Source of the DNA: Ashinkailepas kermadecensis
Taxonomy: Eukaryota; Arthropoda; Thecostraca; Neolepadidae
DNA length: 64,000 bases
NCBI GenBank assembly: GCA_034440615.1
Contig: JAOTOM010003932.1
Coordinates: 1 to 64,000 of the forward strand
Direction: 5' to 3'
Shown here: piece after piece, positions 1-11,700 of the stretch
Numbering within the stretch: position 1 is the stretch's first letter
How the letters are laid out: each line of letters begins with the position of its first letter
Program-made: the position numbers and the translations under genes
Notes under the pieces: generated by a model
The model's database searches: none
What the model was told of the DNA's origin: nothing
Seen by the model: only the letters and a program-made list of their open reading frames with translations

Positions 1-1735
1 CGTTGAGCTTTGATGCACCTCATATGCTCCCAGATTGGCTACCAAACCGAGGCCCAAGCTAGGTGTTCTTTTTGGACCCGTTACGCTTGTATTCTTCTAC
101 GGATGTGCTTTAGGGCTCTAACCAATTTTTGTATGGGGCCCGGCACACTATTGATATTCCGGATGAAATAAAGATAATTGTGTTACCTTTTTGTGCACCG
201 ACGATATTTTTAGCTATCGTCGCGTTTCCGAAGACCCCAATGTGTTTATATAGCGTCCGGACGTTTTGTTCCTTTTTAGGACCATGTCTCCTTTTGAGGG
301 CCTCTGCCTTTTTTTGAGGTCCCTATGCGGTCTCATGGCTCAGGTTTGCTTTGAGGCCCCTCCGCTGTGGTTTATTTTAGAGCGTCCGGCGTGTTTATTT
401 AGAGCTGCAATTCATGTTTAAGACCCTGCAGCTTTGCGAGACTCGATACGGTTTGGAGGGCTCGGTGCATTTTTGGGGGGACCCCAGCGCGATTCCTAGA
501 GTCCATCCCTTCAAGAGGAGTGCGGGCATTTTCCTCTTTGGTACGCCACTGCGGCCGCTCAACGAGTATTTTTTTCAGCCGAAGACACCCTTTAGAGTGG
601 AAAGGCCCTTCAGATAATTTTCTTTCGAGATCCGTCCTGAATTTTCCGGTGCTGGGTTCGATTAGATGGAATCCCTTTGTGATTTGCTGGGTCGAGTTCT
701 ATTTTTCAAGCCCCCCCTGTACGCTATTTTTGGGTCCCGGTACGATTATTCTGGCTCCTGGTGCACTTTCTTCGGCGCCCCAACACGTTCTTTTCGGGAT
801 CCGACGCGTATTCTTTGGGGGTCTTTGACGCAATTTGTGTCGCAGCAGAGTGACATTCCGGGTAGGACTTGATTTTTGTCAAGCCAGCTGCAACGTTTGG
901 GGCCCCGGCGAGACTTTTTGGACCCCAGTGTGATTTTGAAGGGCAGCGCGCGACCTTTTTGGGTCTAAGTTCTTTTTCTTTTCTTTTTGACCGTCGTCAT
1001 TTGTTGGGATCCATAGCGCGAGTTTTAGTTGCCTCTCCAAGTTTTTTGTTTGGGGGGCAACACGTTTTGGGAGCTTTTAGAGCGATTATGATTTCCCCAT
1101 ATGCTCCCCAGCTTTATTTTCCATATCCGGTCTGGTTTTTTTCGTTGGTCCGGTTTTATTTTGGGGCTGGCCCCGATAAGACTTCAGGGGCACCGGTACG
1201 AACTGTTGAGCCCCTAGCGTGATTTGCAGAGGTCAGGGTACGACTTTTGGTACCCCAGTCTCAGCGTGATTTTCAAGGGCCCAGGCGCGAACTTTTGAGG
1301 CCCCTAGCGTGATTTTTAGGGACCCGGTCCGATTTCTTGGGAGCCCCAGCACGACTTTCAGGGGTCCGGCCTGGTCTTTTGGGCTTCCAGCGTGATCTTC
1401 AAGGGCCCAGCCCGTCGTTTTGGTGCCCCCATCGTGATTTTCAAGGACTCCGGCACGACTTCTTTGGGCCCCCAGGGTGACTTTCAGGGGCCAGGTGCAA
1501 ACTTTTGAGGCCCCAGTGTGATTTCAGGGGCCTCAGTCCGACTTCCTTGGGGGCTCCAGCGTGATTTTCGGGGACCCTGTCCCAATCTTTCTCGGCCCAG
1601 CGTGACATCCATGGGCCCGGTCCGTGTGATTTTTAGGGCTGCAGCGTGATATTTCGGGAGCCCGGCGCAATTTTCCAGAACTCCGGCGCGATTCTTGGGG
1701 CCCCACAACCTTTAAGGGGGGTGGGGATACTGCCC
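1..1735. repeat. Degenerate GC-rich tandem/dispersed repeat
   Basis: The stretch is built of diverged units of about 30-60 bases alternating phrases like GCGTGATTTTCAGGGG and CCCGGTCCGACTTTTGGG. The same phrases recur at 28380-29030, so this is one repeat family at two loci. A sub-segment near 500-610 (CAGCCGAAGACACCC context) is also related to pieces near 27700 and 32080. Open frames here are interrupted and differ between copies, so I see no gene. Confidence 0.6.
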
Positions 1736-1756
1736 CAATATTCCCTTCAGTACGTC

Positions 1757-1866
1757 ACATATATATATACATATACATATATATATATATATAGATATAT
1801 ATATATGTATATATATATACATATACACATATATATACCTATATATATACATTATATATATATAGG

Positions 1867-1952
<86 letters not shown>

Positions 1953-1974
1953 ATATATATATATATATACATAT

Positions 1975-2006
<32 letters not shown>
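1757..2006. repeat. (TA)n then (TG)n microsatellite
   Basis: Nearly pure alternating TA/CA with a final TG run of about 25 bases. The Tyr-Ile type frames through it are not genes. Confidence 0.95.
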
Positions 2007-2008
<2 letters not shown>

Positions 2009-2204
2009 TATTTATGTGCACATACATATTCATGCATATCTGCATGAATTTAGACATCCAGATATTTGCTTATAAAACAATTATGTGATCATAACAGACA
2101 TGGCCTCCAATCGTGATCCTACATGCTGAAATATGCCCTATGGGTCTTCAAATTGCATACCCCAGGCTACTAATATCATATAACTTTGGAATTTCACCAC
2201 ATAT

Positions 2205-3097
2205 GGTCGGATGTTGTACCATACCACACCAGAGGATCGTACTCTGGTCGGATGTTGTACCATACCACACCAGAGGGTCGTACCCTGGTCGGATGTTGTA
2301 CCATACCATGCCAGAGGGTCGTACCCTGGTTGGATGTTGTACCATACCACACCAGAGGGTCGTACCCTGGTCGGATGTTGTACCATACCACACCAGAGGG
2401 TCGTACTCTGGTCGGATGTTGTACCATACCATACCAGAGGGTCGTACCCTGGTCGGATGTTGTACCATACCACACCAGAGGATCGTACTCTGGTCGGATG
2501 TTGTACCATACCATACCAGAGGATCGTACCCTGGTCGGATGTTGCACCATACCACACCAGAGGATCGTACTCTGGTCGGATGTTGTACCATACCATACCA
2601 GAGGATCGTACCCTGGTCGGATGTTGCACCATACCACACCAGAGGATCGTACCCTGGTCGGATGTTGTACCATACCACACCAGAGGATCGTACTCTGGTC
2701 GGATGTTGTACCATACCATATCAGAGGATCGTACCCTGGTCGGATGTTGCACCATACCACACCAGAGGATCGTACTCTGGTCGGATGTTGTGCCATACCA
2801 TACCAGAGGATCGTACCCTGGTCGGATGTTGCACCATACCACACCAGAGGATCGAACCCTGGTCGGATGTTGCACCATACCACACCAGAGGATCGTCCTC
2901 TGGTCGAATGTTGTACCATACCACACCAGAGGATCGTACTCTGGTCGGATGTTGCACCATACCATACCAGAGGATCGTACCTAGTCGGATGTTGCAGCAT
3001 ACCACACCAGAGGGTCGTACCCTGGTCGGATGTTGCACCATACCACACCAGAGGGTCGTACCCTGGTCGGATGTTGCACCATACCACACCAGAGGAT
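2205..3097. repeat. 41-bp minisatellite, about 22 copies
   Basis: The unit begins GTCGGATGTTGTACC and contains ACACCAGAGGATCGTA. Copies differ at a few diagnostic positions (TACTCTG or TACCCTG; GTACC or GCACC). Because 41 is not a multiple of 3 and the unit lacks stops in several frames, frames of more than 300 codons run through it on both strands. They have no non-repeat content and are not genes. Confidence 0.95.
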
Positions 3098-3293
3098 CTG
3101 AGTGCGTGAAGACACATAAAGCAGAGCTACCCACATTGGCGTGTTTGAACAATTAAATTCCGTCAAATAGTTCCATAAAACTCATGAATAAGCGCATCTT
3201 TGTCCCCTCCTCTCCCCCCAGTCACTGGCGGGACGAAAGATACCTCAGTCAATGGGTTTGGGTGGGGGCGAGCCTTTACCAGGTTAGCACATC

Positions 3294-3440
3294 CTGACCG
3301 AGTGACCGTTGACCTGACCGTGACCGTTGACCTGACCGAGTGACCGTTGACCTGACCGAGTGACCGTTGACCTGACCGAGTGACCGTTGACCTGACCGAG
3401 TGCCCGTTGACCTGACCGAGTGACCGTTGACCTGACCGTT
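3294..3440. repeat. 20-bp minisatellite just upstream of CLIP exon
   Basis: About seven copies of a unit built from GACCGAGTGACCGTTGACCT, one partial. It ends 30-50 bases before the first recognised exon of the protease gene. Each unit carries CTGAC, a branch-point-like motif; the last lies roughly 38 bases before a possible acceptor at 3472. Confidence 0.9.
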
Positions 3441-3489
3441 GGTGGTGGTGCCGACGCGCCGCTGAACAGCAGTGGTCGCGCCGGCACAG

Positions 3490-3630
3490 GCCGTGCCCTG
3501 CAGGGACGGCTGGGGCCGCACCGGCCTCTGTGTCAACCTGCGCTCCTGCTCGGCCATGGTGAAGCTGCTGCAGTCCAAGCCGTCCCACAGCGAGATCCAG
3601 CAGATCAGGAGGAGCATCTGCCCGTCCGAG
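3490..3630 (+). CDS. CLIP-protease exon 1: CLIP domain, first five Cys
   Basis: The frame reads PCRDGWGRTGLCVNLRSC, then an amphipathic stretch (MVKLLQ, SEIQQIRRSIC), which is the CLIP cysteine pattern. It breaks off after CPSE, and the next exon supplies RKGVYVCC, giving the expected nine residues between the fifth Cys and the terminal CC. The only boundary that keeps phase 0 is GAG|GCAAGG at 3631, so the donor would be GC rather than GT. The 5' boundary is uncertain: acceptors CACAG at 3489 and CAGCAG at 3472 are both in frame. No signal peptide precedes it in the window. Confidence 0.8.
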
Positions 3631-4228
3631 GCAAGGCGTAGGACGGTCAGGCGTCGGCAGTTTCGTGGAGGACGTTGAGCATTTCTTCATTCCAGTGGCT
3701 GCTTTTAGGGAGCATTTTGCAAGATAACTTGAGTGGGATTGTGTGTGGGTGTGTGGGGAGTGATGGGGTCCTTACTTGATCACAGGTTGTGCCCTGTGAT
3801 CAAATAAGGAATTCATGAAGCAAAAAGGCAGATCATTTCATATCCGTAATTTTACTACTGCCTTCCGTGATTAAACAGAACTGATTTTTCTGGCCAGCGG
3901 GATCGCATGAAGGAACCAATGATACGTTGCTCTATATAATAGTAACTGGGAAATTGTGATGGAAAGCAATCTATCCATTGCTGGGACGATAAAATAAGCG
4001 ATATAAATGTTAAAGCTCGAATATAGTCGGTAATACCTGTCCACATCTACGCCATCTATCACATATATTTCCATGTCATGGTCGGTCAACATTATAATTT
4101 CTATATATTCAATTGTTTCCCCCGCAATAGGATGTATAAGTGTTCACGGACGCCTCGCCACAAGGAACTCGTCCAAACAGTGGAGCCTCCGTCCGACTCG
4201 AGGCGAACATCTGACCCGCTCCCCGCAG

Positions 4229-4499
4229 AGGAAGGGCGTCTATGTGTGCTGCGTACCACCGACGCCAGCGCCGCCGGTCACCACCACCACCACCACCACC
4301 ACCACTACCACCACTACCACCACGCCGAAGCCGCTCGACCTGTCCCAGTTCGACCCCAGCACGCCCGAGGGTAACCCGAAGCGCCTGCTGCTGCCGGAGC
4401 CGCCCAGTTGCGGCGCCCCGTCGACCAGCGTGCGCATCGTCGGCGGCGAGGAGGCCAGCCTCGGCGAGTTCCCCTGGATCGCACTGCTCGGCTTCGAAA
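4229..4499 (+). CDS. CLIP-protease exon 2: last CLIP Cys pair, linker, activation site
   Basis: The exon opens after CCCCGCAG with RKGVYVCC, the CLIP double cysteine. A poly-Thr linker encoded by about 14 ACC/ACT codons follows, then a Cys-bearing pre-activation segment (PPSCGAPSTSVR) and RIVGGEEASLGEFPWIALLGF. Cleavage before IVGG would release the protease domain, which stays tethered by the linker Cys. It ends in phase 1 at GAAA|GTGAGC. The ACC run is a microsatellite and probably length-polymorphic. An alternative in-frame start upstream (4073) lacks a signal peptide and is intronic. Confidence 0.9.
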
Positions 4500-4608
4500 G
4501 TGAGCGTGCTCCCCTCCCCCATCCCATACGGAGACGAAGGCGTGCTCACATGGCCTGGGTGTACAGTGAGCGTGCTCCTCCCCATCCCATACGGAGACGA
4601 GGCGCGCG
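4500..4608 (+). repeat. Duplicated 5' splice-site region after exon 2
   Basis: The intron's first ~43 bases, starting GTGAGCGTGCTCC and running through CCCATACGGAGACGA, recur 66 bases downstream at 4566, where the copy is preceded by ACA as a second plausible donor. Confidence 0.85.
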
Positions 4609-5139
4609 CGCCAATGCTTAGACCGGTCGAAGGTGCCGACGCTCGGGTGGAGATCAAACCAAGCTGGTGGTGCTTATATAGCCTTTAAGTCGGAGGCGTC
4701 GAGTCCTCACAGTCTTAAACTTGTGGGGTCCCGGAAAGAAGCCTAGAGGCCTTATGTGGTGTGGACACTTGAACTACAGGTTAGAACGTTATTCAATGCA
4801 GCCGAAGCTGAGTTCTAAACTTCTGTGTTAAGGTTTGAAGGGGAAGCTAAGATTTCAGAGAAAATCTTAACTGTAAGTATATAGTGGAGACTTAAGTAGA
4901 ATCCGAAAGCCCATAACGGAGACTGAGTGAGGCGGGGGGGGGGAATAGAGTCCTGTTAGTTGGACAGTTCAAATAGAGGCGTATGTTACAATGGGAACTT
5001 TCGCAAATTAGGAGAGCCGTGGTAGAAGCTTAAGGTAAGCTTTAAACATCATATATACTAGGTATGAGGACAATAGACATTTGGTTACTTCCGCTTCAGT
5101 ACCACACCATTGTAAGCATACGCAACTTCGTGCCCGCAG
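4609..5139 (+). other. CLIP-protease intron 2 remainder, no gene seen
   Basis: Unique AT-moderate sequence ending in the acceptor TGCCCGCAG at 5139. I see no other feature. Confidence 0.7.
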
Positions 5140-5338
5140 GCGAGGAGTCATACTCCTACTCCTACAACTACGACTACGACGACGGCGCCACCGACGCCGA
5201 CCCAGCCCCATCGGAGACATCGTCGGCTTCAGAGAAGCCGACTCCAGTAGACTTCAGCTGCGGCGGCGCCCTCATCAACGACCGCTACGTGGTGACGGCC
5301 GCTCACTGCATCCCGGCGCCCACCTCCGACCAGAAACT
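5140..5338 (+). CDS. CLIP-protease exon 3: acidic Tyr insert and catalytic His
   Basis: With the A left from exon 2 the first codon becomes Ser. The exon encodes an acidic, tyrosine-rich loop (EESYSYSYNYDYDDG, then an Asp/Ser/Pro/Glu stretch) followed by FSCGGALINDRYVVTAAHC, the catalytic-His region of S1A proteases. In typical CLIP proteases only about ten residues separate the FPW..L strand from CGG.L; here about 40 do. The insert begins exactly at the intron. The exon ends CAGAAACT|GTAACT in phase 2; read-through meets TAA at once. The phase does not fit exon 4, so one exon is probably missing. Confidence 0.9.
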
Positions 5339-5748
5339 GTAACTACCCTCTGACATCCCAGAGTCGTTGTCCGATCAGAAACTGTAACTACCCTCTGACA
5401 TCCCATAATCGTCCTCCGACCAGAAACTGTAACTACCCTCTGACATCCCAGAGTCGTTGTCCGATCAGAAACTGTAACTACCCTCTGACATCCCAGAGTC
5501 GTTGTCCGATCAGAAACTGTAACTACCCTCTGACATCCTGGTGCCGACGTCCGATCAGAAACTGTAACTACCCTCTGACATCTCAGAGTCGTTGTCCGAT
5601 CAGAAACTGTAACTACCCTCTGACATCCCGGTGCCGACGTCCGATCAGAAACTGTAACTACCCTCTGACATCCCAGCGCCGACCTTTGGCCAGAAACTGT
5701 AACTAATCCTCTGACATCCCGGCGCCGACGTCCGATCAGAAACTGATC
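5307..5748 (+). repeat. 45-bp minisatellite seeded on the exon 3 splice donor
   Basis: Each unit is a copy of the exon 3 end plus intron start: exonic CATCCCGGCGCC...CAGAAACT followed by GTAACTACCCTCTGA. Donor copies fall at 5339, 5384 and every 45 bases to 5699 (nine), with a last degenerate copy lacking GT. Variant copies keep exon-like GGTGCCGACGTCCGA, showing that the coding end of the exon belongs to the unit. Confidence 0.95.
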
Positions 5749-5844
5749 CATACATCTATCCGCCTGTCCGCTTCGTCTGTCCATTCGTCCGTTCCGTCCA
5801 TCCATCTACCCATCTGTCTACCGGTCCTCTCTTCTGCCCGACTG

Positions 5845-5902
5845 CCTTCCGGCATGATTACCTGTCTGCCTGTCCGGCTTCCTTGCTTGTCTGTCTGTCT
5901 GT

Positions 5903-5948
<46 letters not shown>

Positions 5949-5966
5949 ACCTACCTACCTACCTAC

Positions 5967-5997
<31 letters not shown>

Positions 5998-6362
5998 CCT
6001 GTCTGTCTGTCTGTCCGTCTGTGTCCGTCTGTATGTCTGTCTGTCTATCTGTCTACATCTGTATGTCTGGCTGTATGTCTGTCTGCCTATGTTTGTATGT
6101 CTGTGTCTGTCTGTATCTGTCTGTTTCTGTCTGTCTGTCTGCCTGCCTACCTACCTACCTGTCTGTCTGCTTGTCTGTCTGTCTGTCTGCCTACCTACCT
6201 ACCTGTCTGTCTGTCTGCTTGTCTGTCTGTCTGCTTGTCTGTCTGCTTGTCTGTATGTCTGTCTGTGTCTGTATGTCTGTCTGTCTGACTGTCTTTTTTA
6301 TTGTGTCTGTCTGTCTGTTCCGGCCTGTCGGTCTGTCTGTCTGTCTGTCTGTCTGTTTATCT
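5845..6362. repeat. Tetranucleotide microsatellite (CTGT/CTGC/CTAC)n
   Basis: Runs of CTGT, CTGC and CTAC over about 500 bases. Cys/Leu/Val/Ser frames through it are artefacts. Confidence 0.95.
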
Positions 6363-6924
6363 GGGAGAGGTTCTGGGCAATGAGGATAGTGCGCGTTAAC
6401 ATGCATTAGTGTTCTGCGTGTTGCTTTGTGTTGATGCCCTCGGGCGTAGATTTCTAAAAATTATTGGAGAGGGGGCATATTACATGAAGGTAATGGACGG
6501 GTCGAAATGGATTGGGGGATACTCTATAGGTTCCCATGTTAAAAGTTGAATTAAAGGGGGGGTGGCAAAGCCAACATTGACAGGGCACTCCCCCCCCCCA
6601 AGTAAATAACACACCTTTATGTATGCCATCCCATCAGAAAGTAGGAAACTTAGGTATTGTTGATCCTTGAGTGTGGTGCAACCAAGGACTGCCCGTAAAG
6701 ATATAAGTTGTAGGCGGCCGAGATTGAATTTCATAGAACCACACGTTGAGGTAAGCTAAATGGGGAATCTGCCGCTGCTGCTCATTTCGTTCTTATTCTG
6801 TAGTCACCAGGGAGCCGGCCTTGTCACCAAAACACTACCAATACGCCCTTGTTAATTATATAATGTTTTGTTTTGTAGTTTAATCCCCTTCTAATTGTTC
6901 TAGGGTTGTATGTTATATGTACAC
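6363..6924. other. No gene seen
   Basis: Unique intronic sequence with a C8 run at about 6592. Short frames on both strands have no recognisable domain. Confidence 0.6.
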
Positions 6925-6969
6925 ATACACATCTATATACATACATACACACACACCACGCATCTATAT

Positions 6970-7010
<41 letters not shown>

Positions 7011-7024
7011 TATATATATACATA
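6925..7024. repeat. CA/TA microsatellite
   Basis: Imperfect (CA)n and (TA)n tract. Confidence 0.9.
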
Positions 7025-7039
7025 CAAACCAGACTTGTG

Positions 7040-7724
7040 CTCCACTCATGAATCAATCGTTTTTGGATGAGTCGCGAGTTGGATCGATTCTTTTCCCAAA
7101 AATATATCTTGAGTCGTGCGTGAGTTGAATCACATCTTTTTTTTTAAATCAGTTTTTTTAATCATTCAAATCACAATGAGTCATTTGAGTCTTATGACTT
7201 AAATGCAAGTTATGAACTAATGATATAAAGCATGTATCTTTGTAAATAGTATGCCATGACACAAAGTAGGGAGTAAAAACACAGCATAATTATTCATGCT
7301 TAGCATTACAATTGTCAACTTGGCAGCTACCAGTGAGTAAAAATGAGGGGTACTGAAGTTATTTACCAAAAAAACAACGACAATAACTACAAATAAGTAT
7401 TAATGTTAAGCTTGGTATTCATAATCAGTATCATGCATGAGTCAATCCTAGTGCCAGGAACACAACACAGAAATGGGTTGTGATTGTGAAAAAGAATATG
7501 GAGCCGAAACGGTCCTGCACTGCAATAGGTATCTGCACTAAATAAAATTGCGTTGGTTTGCTATTTGTCACACGCGCGTCTGATATGTAGTAAGACAAAA
7601 GACTGACATCACTACAGGAGTTTTGTAATGCATTAGATACTTATTTTCTTTTTTAGCTGTGGTGGTTGAATTAACTTTTTATATATATATATAATACATA
7701 TATTAATATTATTAACTCAACTTC

Positions 7725-7758
<34 letters not shown>

Positions 7759-8045
7759 ATAAAAATATATATATATTATAAAGAGTGTGGGCAGTGCACC
7801 ACTGAATCATATGGCTCATGAGTCTGATACCACTGAGTGGGATCTGAATCTATTCAACTTTATGTCAGTCTGTTTGAGTCACGAGTCGAATCATGCTTTG
7901 TGAGCTCTGAGTCTTAATTGAATCGAATCAAATAATTTTTACGTGCTCTGGAATCATGAGTCGAATCGGATCTCAAGATCTATGAATCACATGTGAGTCG
8001 ACTAAAGAAATTTGAGTCGAGCACAAGTCTGATACAAACACACAC
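7040..8045. repeat. Dispersed-type element rich in GAGTCGAATC motifs
   Basis: The two ends (7040-7200 and 7800-8040) are packed with GAGTC/GATTC words such as CACGAGTCGAATCATG and ATGAGTCGAATCGG. The middle holds two TA microsatellites (about 7679-7707 and 7729-7790). The symmetrical motif-rich flanks suggest a decayed repeat element. Class unknown; no coding frame. Confidence 0.4.
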
Positions 8046-8374
8046 GTACCAACTTAGATATTGTTCAAAATACAAGAGATGCGAACACAGAGAGCATCTT
8101 TCGGATTATTCCGTGTGTCACGCCTGCTCTTGATGATAAGTTCTGGAATAGCTGGTCTAGTCGGAGGAAAAATAGTCTGTTCAGTTGCCTTCATGTCATG
8201 CTTTATGATCGAGATCCCTTTTACAGAGTGACAATCCGCTTAGGAGAGCACAACATGGCCACGGAAACCGAATGTCAAGTAAGTGTTATCGGCGACATAC
8301 CGAGGATGGGGTAAGCAGAGGGAAATGCGACAACTTGATCGGGTAGCATAAAAGGGGCCCCCTAGATACAATCA

Positions 8375-8745
8375 ATCCAACAGGGGAATCTGTGGCAATT
8401 CATCCTCGATACAGCCTATCCAATAGGGGCGGAATCTGTGACAATTCATCCTCGATATAGGCAAACCAACACTGGCATTTGTGACAATTCATCCTGGATA
8501 CAGCCAATCCAACAGGAGCATCTATGGCAATACATCCTCGATACAGCTTATCCAACAGGAGCATCTATGTCAATACATCATCGATACAGCCAATCCAACA
8601 CTGGCATCTGCGGCAATACATCCTCGATACAGCCAATCCAACAGGGGAAATCTATAGCAATACATCCTCGATACAGCCTAGCCAACGCATCTATGTCAAT
8701 GCATCCTCGATACAGCCTATCCAACAGGAGCATCTGTGACAATTT
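8375..8745. repeat. About 43-bp minisatellite, eight to nine copies
   Basis: The unit contains CATCCTCGATACAGCC and ATCCAACAGGAGCATCT, with small indels between copies. Confidence 0.9.
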
Positions 8746-11700
8746 TCAGTTCCACGTTCCCCGCTGGGGCCTCTCAACTGTCCTCTGCAGCACAACGTAA
8801 GGCGTAAGCCGTCCAATTTCATTTATGTCGGAGCAGAATACAAATTATACTTGAAGTGCGTTGTTTAATGCCATTTGAATAATAAGTATTGCGTACTTTG
8901 AATCAGTTCAGCAATTCTTTATCTGTGATCCCCACGACCTGCTGCCAGATGTCGCAAGTGTATGTTTCTGTGACAAGTTGGCAACATAGGCGCAAGTGGA
9001 ACATGTAGCTATCAGTAGCATGGGTGCTGTCCAGTGTCATCGTGGATATTATCATAAAATACGGTTTGTTGCCGGTGAAGTGCTTTTGATCATCGATAGA
9101 TCATCGATACCGCATAATGTCGAATGTGTACTGTTGAGCTCCAATTCCTCTCTGGTGGTAGACCGTTAGCTGCTGCCACGAAAGCTTCATCGCTACTGCG
9201 CATACTTTATTTTGTACAAGCAAAGATCCTCAATGTTTTTTTTTAAGAAAGCAAAACGTCTCGGCATGAACACAAAGTAAAAGCCATCTTCTGACTATAT
9301 CACAATAACCCTTCTTCCTTCTAGATTCCAGGGAAACACATGAAGACGCCTTGCTCGACATTTTCCGAACGAAGCTTACAGTGTACATGCACTTGAACAC
9401 GTCCTTGCATTTATTTTCTATGCTGGTGCGTCAGGCACGGTTTCACGTTGGCATGGAGTCCTCCATTTATGTTCATTTATGGCATGCAAATGAGGGATCA
9501 ACAGTTAGACGATGAACTTTATTTTGTTAAGAAAGATTTTTTAAAAAAAAAAAACCCCTCGGCATAAAAAAAAAAAAAAAATAACCGCAAAAATGCAGAT
9601 ACCTCTGTCAGTGTAGGATATGCAACTGACTACAGCCGTTCCTGGGACATGTTCGTGCAAAGCTCGGCTATCACCTGATTTTCTAAGTGTGCGATATGGA
9701 AGTTCTTATGAGGCACACGATAAAATGATGCGTGACGGTAGACCACTGTCTTATGGTTTGCATTCGACTAGCACGGGACATAACACTGACGTTTCGACAA
9801 ACTATCATCTTCCAAGTGAGACAAAGCAAAACACTTTCAGATTAGATAGAACGTGCTTAAACGCTGTTTCTGTTAACAGCGATCACAATCTACTGTAACC
9901 TGAGTTTGATTTACTGAACAGTCGAAATGCAAGCCATGGTGTTGTGTTATATTTGCATACTTGGTTTTGACCCAAGTGTGCCACCGGTGGCTACACCAAT
10001 TTGTCTGAGTGATGCGATTGGAGCCAAATATTTGGTATTAACGGTGTAAAGCTAAACCCATTCAGAATTAATGAAGCACTACAGCCATGCACTTATGAGT
10101 ATGACTTAGCATTATCTGCGTACATGTTCATCTTTTATCTTGGCTTATGTAACCGGACCGGCATAATTATCGCAGTATTAGGTTTTATTGTAATGAGCTA
10201 CTCTTCTGGTGAGAAGAGCATCATCATTGAAGTCATCCGGCGCGTAATGGTGTTAAGGAAATGTTACTGCGAAATCAAACGTGAAAGGGTAATTTATTTT
10301 GTTTGCAGTATCAACATACAAAACAATTTTACTCGCAACATAATAATTTCAACACAATGTGACTTGAAATCGTGTTGAGTAGCACTTGGCTCGACCAGTG
10401 CTATAGTGGCGAACGGATGTATCATGTCAGAAACCCTGAATGAGGAACCCAATTTGTTACCATGCTCAGCTCACCGCTCCGTATCGTCAACAATACTATT
10501 TCCACATCATTGCGCATACCGCGGGCATCACCTCTCCACATCATCAACATTACAAACACATCATGAGCATTACAAACACATCATGAACATTACAAACACA
10601 TCATGAACATTACAGTTTCCACATGAACATTATCATTTCCACATTATGCCATCTTTATGTCCGAGCTTTCGCTACTGCATGCATACATGGCAAATGATTC
10701 CATAATCATGGCCCACATTCTTAGAACGGCGCGGCAGTCTCAGAACGGCGCGGCAGTTCGTGGTATTAATTTGATTGATCGTGGCGCATTCCTGGCGATA
10801 TTAAGTAAGCATGACAGCCCCACACCCTTCCCCTGACCATATTGCTGAACACTTGTTTGCTTAGACACGACACGCGAACTCGCATCGATTCCATGTTCGC
10901 CACGATGTGCACGCGACCAACTTTGTATTGGCTGCAGCTTGCTATTGTGCTTGGTCGGCTATGCGAAATAAATTGACGTTTACAAGTGCTGGGAAATGCA
11001 ACCACTGGAACTGCTGCGCATAAAAGAGGGACATGACACAAGCCTTCCATTAGGGGAGGATCCAGAATCCGGGCTTGGGAGAAGGGGGCAATTTAAAAAC
11101 TCCTTCGATTACGAAAAAAAACAGATTTCACAAACAGATTCGAATAAATGAGATTTCAACAGCTGACATTCATATGGTTTGTTTATGACCATATTGATCT
11201 TAGAAAATATCCCTACATTCAGAGAAAATAACATTTTAGTGCAAAATGTCTGCAAAAAATCGTCCTCTAGGTGGATGGGTGAGGGGTGCACGATACCTTT
11301 TCCCCCTGGATCTGCCTCTGCCTTCTATGCAATGACACTCTTTTTCGATGATGTGCGCTTTTCTAGCACGATGACGTTTCATTCCCGCACCAACGATTGA
11401 AGCCAATGTAGTGTGGGGTGTGTAGGGTGGGGGTAAAGTGTGCATGCACACAAAATATTTCAACCAAGCACTTGTTCTGCAGAAAGCGTGCTGAAAGTAG
11501 TGAAGAATCACTGAAAGCTGCAAGGAAAAGGCATATGTTTTCACTGTTGGGAAACGTCTTGAATGCTACTTATTCCTCCAATGTTGATAAGGTTCTTGCA
11601 ACTATGTCCACACGAGCCATTTTCAGTTTCTGTATTGGAATCCGTCAACGTGGATGACCAAGAAGACGCTTCTCAACCTATTAAGGCGCAATTACTTTCA

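Noticed and set aside
2113..3156. Open frames of up to 347 codons on both strands
   Set aside because: They run entirely through the 41-bp minisatellite; the residue pattern is the repeat read in three frames.
4073..4228. ATG at 4073 as the start of the protease
   Set aside because: The leader has no signal peptide and the segment before 4229 is intronic, ending in a clear acceptor; the CLIP half upstream joins at 4229.
5854..6383. Cys/Leu/Val/Ser-rich frames resembling a transmembrane protein
   Set aside because: Pure tetranucleotide microsatellite.
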